From NCBI GenBank assembly GCA_019323555.1, contig JAHWHC010000016.1:1-16927 (forward strand): a stretch of DNA of 16,927 nt, written 5' to 3'. Positions within the stretch are counted from its first letter, which is position 1, and every line of letters begins with the position of its first letter. The notes under the pieces were generated by a model. It saw nothing but the letters and a program-made list of their open reading frames with translations, searched no databases and had not been told where the DNA came from. The DNA comes from Candidatus Woesearchaeota archaeon. Lineage in GTDB: Archaea; Nanobdellota; Nanobdellia; Woesearchaeales; ARS49. A program made the position numbers and the translations under genes. This document shows positions 13,509 to 16,927 of the stretch, in pieces.

Positions 13509-14426
13509 TTAAAACTTCCTTCCAACAACAAAAAACTTCCGTATATGAGTGAGATTCTTTAATTCTTTCTTGGCCTTGCTCACTTTAATATCTGCATAAC
13601 GGTACTGCATAGTGACTTTAGCACCAAGCACAGTGCCAAGATCATAAAACTTCTTGGAGAGATAAGTATAGATGTAGTTATTGCCTTCATATTTGTTCTT
13701 TGCAATTACAGAATACTCCATGATACTTTTCTCAGGCCAGATGGATTTTCCATTAGCAAATATGTCTGAAGGAGCATCAACAATCAAATCAGTGGTGTAC
13801 ACTTTCTTAGAAGAAAACTTCTTGTAAAAATAAGGGGCAAATTTCTTCACAGCATTCTTGTATTTTATGTTTAATTTGGCAGTCTTGCTGCAGGCTGAAG
13901 TGCAGGGCGTGTGAACAACAAAAGGATATTTTCTTACAGAATCATGCAATCTCTTATAGTATTTATCATAAGTAAAATTCTTCTTTAAATAATTCAAATC
14001 CTGCTCCTTGGTGTACTCCTTGATACAGCACCTTGGGTAGTCATATAACTTGCCCCCTATCTTGTCTGCTTTAGTGTGCTTCTGCTTTCTCAAGGCAGTC
14101 ACATAGCTCTTGAACATCTTCAATTCTTTCTTGCTCTTGAACAGGTCATAACCGATCCAGACACCATTAATCTTCCAGTGAATCTTGTTCCTGACAATCT
14201 TGTCAATCACTTCATAAGAACGCATCCTGCTCTCAACAAAGACAACACCTAGATCATTGAGCCTCTGCTCAAAACGGAACTTCTCAGAGAGATTCTTCGG
14301 GTCAATCTTCAAGATAACGTAAGTTGCAGGCTTTACACCAGAAGCAAAAAGAATGAGCTTAAGCCTCTCATAATCATCAAAACCTTTAGCTATCTCAGCA
14401 AATCTTATCAGGGCTTGCTTTGGCAT
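13509..14426 (-). CDS. DUF483-like protein
   Basis: This 305-residue soluble protein carries a Y-P-R-C-C motif (130-134) and an H-T-P-C-x-x-x-C motif (172-179), an arrangement I associate with DUF483. The four cysteines and the His could bind a metal. The N-terminal 90 residues look like an alpha/beta domain (TYVILK, VVFVES strands), and the C-terminal third is basic. The function is not established. A GAGGTGA ribosome binding site lies 3 nt before the ATG and a TATA box at 14461-14471. DNA ligase follows after 1 nt, so the two are co-transcribed and translationally linked, which hints at a role in DNA maintenance. That link is inference. Confidence 0.7.
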   Translation of the reverse strand: MPKQALIRFAEIAKGFDDYERLKLILFASGVKPATYVILKIDPKNLSEKFRFEQRLNDLGVVFVESRMRSYEVIDKIVRNKIHWKINGVWIGYDLFKSKKELKMFKSYVTALRKQKHTKADKIGGKLYDYPRCCIKEYTKEQDLNYLKKNFTYDKYYKRLHDSVRKYPFVVHTPCTSACSKTAKLNIKYKNAVKKFAPYFYKKFSSKKVYTTDLIVDAPSDIFANGKSIWPEKSIMEYSVIAKNKYEGNNYIYTYLSKKFYDLGTVLGAKVTMQYRYADIKVSKAKKELKNLTHIRKFFVVGRKF

Positions 14427-14460
14427 GATTCACCTCTTTAAGAAGAAAGTACACTAATTA

Positions 14461-14471
14461 GTATAAATAAG
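14461..14471 (-). promoter_or_regulatory. TATA-box promoter of the DUF483-ligase operon
   Basis: The minus strand reads CTTATTTATAC, about 40 nt before the ATG at 14426. The transcript would have a leader of about 15 nt carrying the GAGGTGA site. Confidence 0.6.
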
Positions 14472-14480
14472 TTACTATAA

Positions 14481-14514
14481 TAAAAGAAAATTAGAAATCT
14501 AAAAAGATTTCTAA
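14481..14514 (-). terminator. Hairpin plus T-tract terminator
   Basis: A perfect 10-bp stem (14491-14500 with 14505-14514, loop AAAA on the plus strand) is followed on the minus strand by TTTTCTTTTA. It lies 40 nt after the stop of the gene 14555-15130 and just before the promoter of the next operon. Confidence 0.65.
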
Positions 14515-14519
14515 ATTCA

Positions 14520-14536
14520 CAGAATCTTCGATTCTG
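14520..14536. repeat. Second short hairpin
   Basis: CAGAATC and GATTCTG form a 7-bp stem around a TTC loop. It lies between the stop codon of the minus-strand gene and the terminator hairpin, so the minus-strand mRNA would end with two adjacent hairpins. Confidence 0.5.
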
Positions 14537-14554
14537 CGAAAATAAAAATTTTCT

Positions 14555-15130
14555 TTAGTATACACAGTTTATTCTTGCGGTAACTAACTCGTCATTAGCA
14601 TCAAACTTAGCGTTTAGCGCATCTTCATACGCGTCCTTTGCCTTAGCTACCTCTTCTCTTGCATCATCGATTGCGTCGTCATCGTCTGCATCGAGTGCAT
14701 CATCAAGGTCATCTCTAGCATCGTCGTAAGCCTTCTTCTTAGTTGCGACAGTTGCTTCGGCATCGTCAAGCTTTTGTTGTGCTGCATCGACAAGTGGTTG
14801 GCATGTTTGCTGAGCCTGTATTTTCTGTTGTTCTGCAAGATACTGTATACTGTAGCCAACTTTATCGCTAGGAACATCTGCTATTGCAGAAGTATCGCCG
14901 CTCTGCATTTGAGCGAGCATATCCTTAGCAGAAATATCTGATTCTGGCTCTGTATCTGCGGTTGTTGTATCTGCTTTCTCTACATGGTTTACTGAACCCA
15001 CGACTTGGCCAGTAGGTATTGTTTTTGCTGTAACTGCAGGGTCTCCAGAACCAACTGCATAATAAATTACAGGCACTCCAACAGCCAAAATAACTACCAC
15101 AATTATTGCAGTTATTAGTACAGCTTTCAT
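14555..15130 (-). CDS. Membrane-anchored helical-hairpin protein with paired cysteines
   Basis: This 191-residue protein has one N-terminal membrane helix (4-25), a low-complexity linker (about 30-70), a short helical part, and then a strongly acidic, Ala/Asp-rich helical region from 111 to 188. Cys110 and Cys189 are the only cysteines and border that region. A D-A-D-D-D-D-A break at 148-153 lies almost exactly midway. The arrangement suggests an outside antiparallel two-helix hairpin closed at its base by a disulfide (inference). No family is recognised. The start is placed at 15130 rather than 15190, because a TATA box at 15151-15161 would start transcription near 15130. No strong ribosome binding site is needed for such a leaderless mRNA. 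Confidence 0.75.
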   Translation of the reverse strand: MKAVLITAIIVVVILAVGVPVIYYAVGSGDPAVTAKTIPTGQVVGSVNHVEKADTTTADTEPESDISAKDMLAQMQSGDTSAIADVPSDKVGYSIQYLAEQQKIQAQQTCQPLVDAAQQKLDDAEATVATKKKAYDDARDDLDDALDADDDDAIDDAREEVAKAKDAYEDALNAKFDANDELVTARINCVY

Positions 15131-15150
15131 AAAAAGCCTAAATTGGAGGA

Positions 15151-15161
15151 AGTATATAAAG
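15151..15161 (-). promoter_or_regulatory. TATA-box promoter of the helical-hairpin gene
   Basis: The minus strand reads CTTTATATACT, centred about 26 nt before the ATG at 15130. The core is nearly symmetrical and could also direct transcription to the right, towards the inverted repeats at 15193-15284. Confidence 0.6.
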
Positions 15162-15192
15162 TTATCGACACTTGAGAATAGCGATGGCAAGC

Positions 15193-15235
15193 CTAAACTC
15201 TTGCGTCGTATATTAAAAAATAGGCAAAAGTTTAG
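15193..15235. repeat. Imperfect inverted repeat in an intergenic region
   Basis: CTAAACTCTTGC (15193-15204) pairs with GCAAAAGTTTAG (15224-15235) with one mismatch, leaving an AT-rich loop of 19 nt. It lies between the divergent promoters of the gene at 15130 and rpl15e, outside both predicted transcripts. Confidence 0.5.
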
Positions 15236-15238
15236 TCA

Positions 15239-15284
15239 GGTTAGCTTTTGCGCGTCGTTCTAAACTGAAACACAAAAGCTAACC
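15239..15284. repeat. Perfect 12-bp inverted repeat
   Basis: GGTTAGCTTTTG (15239-15250) and CAAAAGCTAACC (15273-15284) are exact complements around a 22-nt loop. The left arm also contains CTTTTGC, which can pair with GCAAAAG of the neighbouring repeat (15224-15230), so the two hairpins exclude each other. Confidence 0.65.
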
Positions 15285-15290
15285 AAGCAT

Positions 15291-15303
15291 AACATTTATA
15301 AAC
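15291..15303 (+). promoter_or_regulatory. TATA-box promoter of rpl15e
   Basis: AACATTTATAAAC, centred about 30 nt before the ATG at 15328, fits a leaderless or nearly leaderless mRNA. Confidence 0.65.
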
Positions 15304-15327
15304 CCCTCGCTGTTTCCAGAGCTTAAT

Positions 15328-15903
15328 ATGGGTGTATACAAGAAAATAAGAGAGCTCTGGAAAAAACCAAAACAGGGCCTTGGGGATGAATGGCAGAAAA
15401 GACTGATGCAATTCAGACGGGAGCCTGTGACAGTCAAGGTAGTTAAACCTACAAGACTTGACAAGGCAAGAGCCCTGGGATACAAGGCAAAACAAGGCGT
15501 AATTGTCGTGAGGCAGAGGGTCATCCGCGGAGGCCACACAAGGCCAAAGAGATGGGGCGGAAGAAGATCAAAGCACGCAGGCCAGAGACTTAACCTAAGA
15601 AAAAATTACAAACTTATCGCAGAAGAGAGGGCAAGCAAGAAATACCCAAACTGTGAAGTTCTTAATTCATATCCTGTCGCAAAAGACGGCAAACACTTTT
15701 GGTATGAAATCATATTAGTTGATAAAAAACATCCTGCAATAGAAAAAGATAAAGACCTTGGATGGATTTCTAAAAAACAGCATACGCGCAGGGTTCATAG
15801 AGGCTTGACAAGTGCAGGTAAGAAAGTCAGAGGCCTAAGGCACAAAGGAAAAGGTGCTGAAAAAGCCAGGCCAAGCAGAAGAGCTAAGAATAGACTTCAG
15901 TAA
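15328..15903 (+). CDS. rpl15e: Large-subunit ribosomal protein eL15
   Basis: This 191-residue basic protein is eL15 (L15e), a 50S protein shared by archaea and eukaryotes that packs deep in 23S rRNA. Characteristic parts are G-V-Y-K-K-I-R-E-L-W at the start, the R-R-E-P-V-T-V segment, the R-x-R-A-L-G-Y-K-A-K-Q-G-x-I-V-V-R-x-R-V-x-R-G-G core (about 46-70), K-R-W-G-G-R-R-S near residue 77, and the R-G-L-T-S-A-G-K-K-V-R-G-L-R tail. Length and start are normal. The mRNA is probably leaderless. No terminator is seen before the small charged protein 46 nt downstream, so the two are probably co-transcribed. Confidence 0.97.
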   Translation: MGVYKKIRELWKKPKQGLGDEWQKRLMQFRREPVTVKVVKPTRLDKARALGYKAKQGVIVVRQRVIRGGHTRPKRWGGRRSKHAGQRLNLRKNYKLIAEERASKKYPNCEVLNSYPVAKDGKHFWYEIILVDKKHPAIEKDKDLGWISKKQHTRRVHRGLTSAGKKVRGLRHKGKGAEKARPSRRAKNRLQ

Positions 15904-15949
15904 AGCGCCTGGTCGGTCTCGAAATTGCCAGTTTTGAGGTGGTGTCCTA

Positions 15950-16249
15950 ATGGCTAAGAAGAAAGCCAAGAAAAAAACCAAATCCAAGGCCAAGAAAAAG
16001 AAAGCAAAGAAAAAATCTGGCACAAGAAAAACCCGCGATACAAAGAAAGGGTACAAGATTGTGCAAAAAGCAGAGCTTGCCCTGCTAGAGCTTCCAATGG
16101 ATGACGAAGAAGAAGAAAAAAAGTCACCAGAATCTTCTGAGGAAGAAAGATACATGGAAGAATTCAGGCGGTACATTGATGAGGATGAAATAGAGGAAGA
16201 AGACATAGGCGAGGGAGACCAGTCTGACGCCTGGGGAGAAGACGATTAA
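15950..16249 (+). CDS. Small protein with a Lys-rich half and an acidic half
   Basis: This is a 99-residue protein of very uneven charge. Residues 1-33 are almost only Lys, Ala, Arg, Ser and Thr. A short ordinary stretch (Y-K-I-V-Q-K-A-E-L-A-L-L-E-L, about 35-48) follows, and residues 51-99 are highly acidic. It is probably mostly disordered; the basic part could bind RNA. A GAGGTGGTG ribosome binding site lies just upstream and there is no separate promoter, so it is probably read from the rpl15e promoter. This ties it to ribosome production (inference). No known family is recognised. A T-tract follows the stop. Confidence 0.7.
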   Translation: MAKKKAKKKTKSKAKKKKAKKKSGTRKTRDTKKGYKIVQKAELALLELPMDDEEEEKKSPESSEEERYMEEFRRYIDEDEIEEEDIGEGDQSDAWGEDD

Positions 16250-16260
16250 TTCTTTTTTTA
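16250..16260 (+). terminator. T-rich terminator of the rpl15e unit
   Basis: TTCTTTTTTTA follows directly after the stop codon of the charged protein gene, consistent with a U-tract terminator. Confidence 0.5.
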
Positions 16261-16279
16261 TATTCTTTATGACAACAAT

Positions 16280-16289
16280 GTATTTATAG
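16280..16289 (+). promoter_or_regulatory. TATA-box promoter of the gene at 16337
   Basis: GTATTTATAG lies about 52 nt before the ATG, leaving a leader of about 25-30 nt with a strong ribosome binding site. Confidence 0.55.
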
Positions 16290-16324
16290 TTGATAACAAA
16301 ACTTGTTCTAGAGACGATTAGGTG

Positions 16325-16331
16325 GGAGGTG
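16325..16331 (+). promoter_or_regulatory. Ribosome binding site that decides the start
   Basis: GGAGGTG ends 5 nt before the ATG at 16337. It excludes the in-frame GTG at 16322, which lies upstream of the site. Confidence 0.7.
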
Positions 16332-16336
16332 CTATA

Positions 16337-16825
16337 ATGGCAGAAATATATTTAGATCAAACAGCAGGGTATAAATGTAATGGCGGGGTTGAACTGCGTT
16401 TTGCATTAGCAGTCCAAGAACCACAAGGTAAAGGTAAGAAAGGCAGGGTAGAGCTTTCTAGCAAACTGCTTCCAGGCAGACTAAGCGGAATTGCGAGATT
16501 CAGCGTTCAAACAGATGCTGCGCCGGGGCAGGGGGTTTTATTTGATCAAGAGGTAGACGTAAAATATGTTAAAGACCCAAAAGTTCCAGTAACATTGCAT
16601 CCTGCTGAATATGAGGCATTTGAGGCAGATAAGAAAGCGTTGCAAGAATTATATACTGCCGATGTTGGGAGAGCAATACTAATATGCATTGAAAATCCAG
16701 GAAGTAAAAAACACGGCACACGCAAAGAATATACCCTAAATATGGTAGAGCAAAAGCTAAAGAAGAAAAAGAGCGTAAAGAAAAAGAAGCGTGCAGGAAC
16801 TGGCGGCGCTGATGTTGAAACGTAA
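16337..16825 (+). CDS. Unknown protein of 162 residues with a Lys-rich tail
   Basis: I do not recognise this protein. It is soluble, with a beta-rich N-terminal half (VELRFALAV, GRVELSS, IARFSVQTD, EVDVKYV strands) and a helical middle (E-Y-E-A-F-E-A-D-K-K-A-L-Q-E-L-Y). A further A-I-L-I-C-I-E-N strand follows, then a tail with a dense Lys/Arg cluster (about 140-152). Such tails occur in RNA- or DNA-binding proteins, but this is only a hint. It has its own TATA box and a strong GGAGGTG ribosome binding site, so unlike most first genes here it is not leaderless. Confidence 0.75.
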   Translation: MAEIYLDQTAGYKCNGGVELRFALAVQEPQGKGKKGRVELSSKLLPGRLSGIARFSVQTDAAPGQGVLFDQEVDVKYVKDPKVPVTLHPAEYEAFEADKKALQELYTADVGRAILICIENPGSKKHGTRKEYTLNMVEQKLKKKKSVKKKKRAGTGGADVET

Positions 16826-16893
16826 TCACTGTCTATAGACGAAAACACCAATAGAACTATCTTTCACTACTTTCAAATACTAACTTAACGAAA

Positions 16894-16905
16894 GCTTTAT
16901 ATATT
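16894..16905 (+). promoter_or_regulatory. TATA-box promoter at the right edge
   Basis: GCTTTATATATT lies about 20 nt before an ATG at 16917, the usual layout of a leaderless gene in this window. Confidence 0.55.
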
Positions 16906-16916
16906 ATTCACTTCTT

Positions 16917-16927
16917 ATGGAACAATC
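16917..16927 (+). CDS. Start of a gene cut by the window edge
   Basis: Only Met-Glu-Gln and part of a fourth codon are visible. The call rests on the strong TATA box about 20 nt upstream and the gap of 91 nt after the previous gene. The product cannot be named. Confidence 0.45.

Noticed and set aside
15131..15190. N-terminal extension of the helical-hairpin protein
   Set aside because: It spans the TATA box, and the membrane helix directly follows the ATG at 15130.
15239..15284. Inverted repeat considered as a box H/ACA guide RNA or insertion-element end
   Set aside because: No ACA box at the proper distance, no clear K-turn, no target-site duplication and no transposase nearby. It is kept only as an unexplained repeat.
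1..16927. tRNA, rRNA, CRISPR array, insertion sequence or prophage
   Set aside because: I saw no tRNA-like T-arm sequence, no regularly spaced repeats, and no transposase, integrase or phage protein among the translated frames.

Overview
The window looks like a piece of a DPANN-type archaeal chromosome (Woesearchaeota/Pacearchaeota-like is my best guess). It carries two archaeal/eukaryotic-type ribosomal proteins (uL16/L10e and eL15), an archaeal ATP-dependent DNA ligase, an archaeal-type triosephosphate isomerase and archaeal promoters (TATA boxes such as TTTATAAA about 25-30 nt before the start). Many genes are unrecognised, and spacing is very tight. The assignment to a lineage is inference; no rRNA is present.

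Layout. 1-602: the start of a minus-strand gene and a small lipoprotein. 689-3117: two convergent unknown proteins, the second membrane-anchored, with stop codons overlapping by 4 nt. 3201-5529: plus-strand genes for a small YbjQ-like protein, a shortened triosephosphate isomerase, a membrane-tethered DsbA-like thiol oxidoreductase and an unknown protein. 5526-6008: a DUF5680 protein. 6042-8872: a minus-strand, translationally coupled four-gene operon of two type IV pilin-like proteins flanking a small two-helix membrane protein and a large Cys-rich lipoprotein. 9000-10560: ribosomal protein L10e, then a three-gene unit ending in a Toprim-like protein that has lost key catalytic residues. 10633-11808: three small genes (a four-cysteine zinc-site protein, a cupin-like protein, an unknown). 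11813-14426: DNA ligase and a DUF483-like protein, 1 nt apart. 14555-15130: a membrane-anchored protein that looks like a two-helix hairpin closed by two cysteines. 15328-16825: ribosomal protein eL15, a small protein of strongly split charge and an unknown Lys-tailed protein. The start of one more gene is visible at the right edge.

How it fits together. The window mixes information-processing genes (L10e, eL15, DNA ligase) with a set of exported or membrane-anchored proteins: a lipoprotein, pilin-like proteins, a Cys-rich lipoprotein, a helical hairpin and a DsbA-like protein. The DsbA-like protein could plausibly form disulfides in the Cys-containing exported proteins nearby, although nothing shows they are co-regulated. 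Start sites fall into two classes. Most first genes look leaderless, with a TATA box about 25-30 nt from the ATG. Internal operon genes and some first genes carry a GGTG/GAGGTG ribosome binding site. I saw no tRNA, rRNA, CRISPR array, insertion sequence or integrase. The longest gene-free stretch is about 200 nt (15131-15327) and contains an unusual set of inverted repeats.
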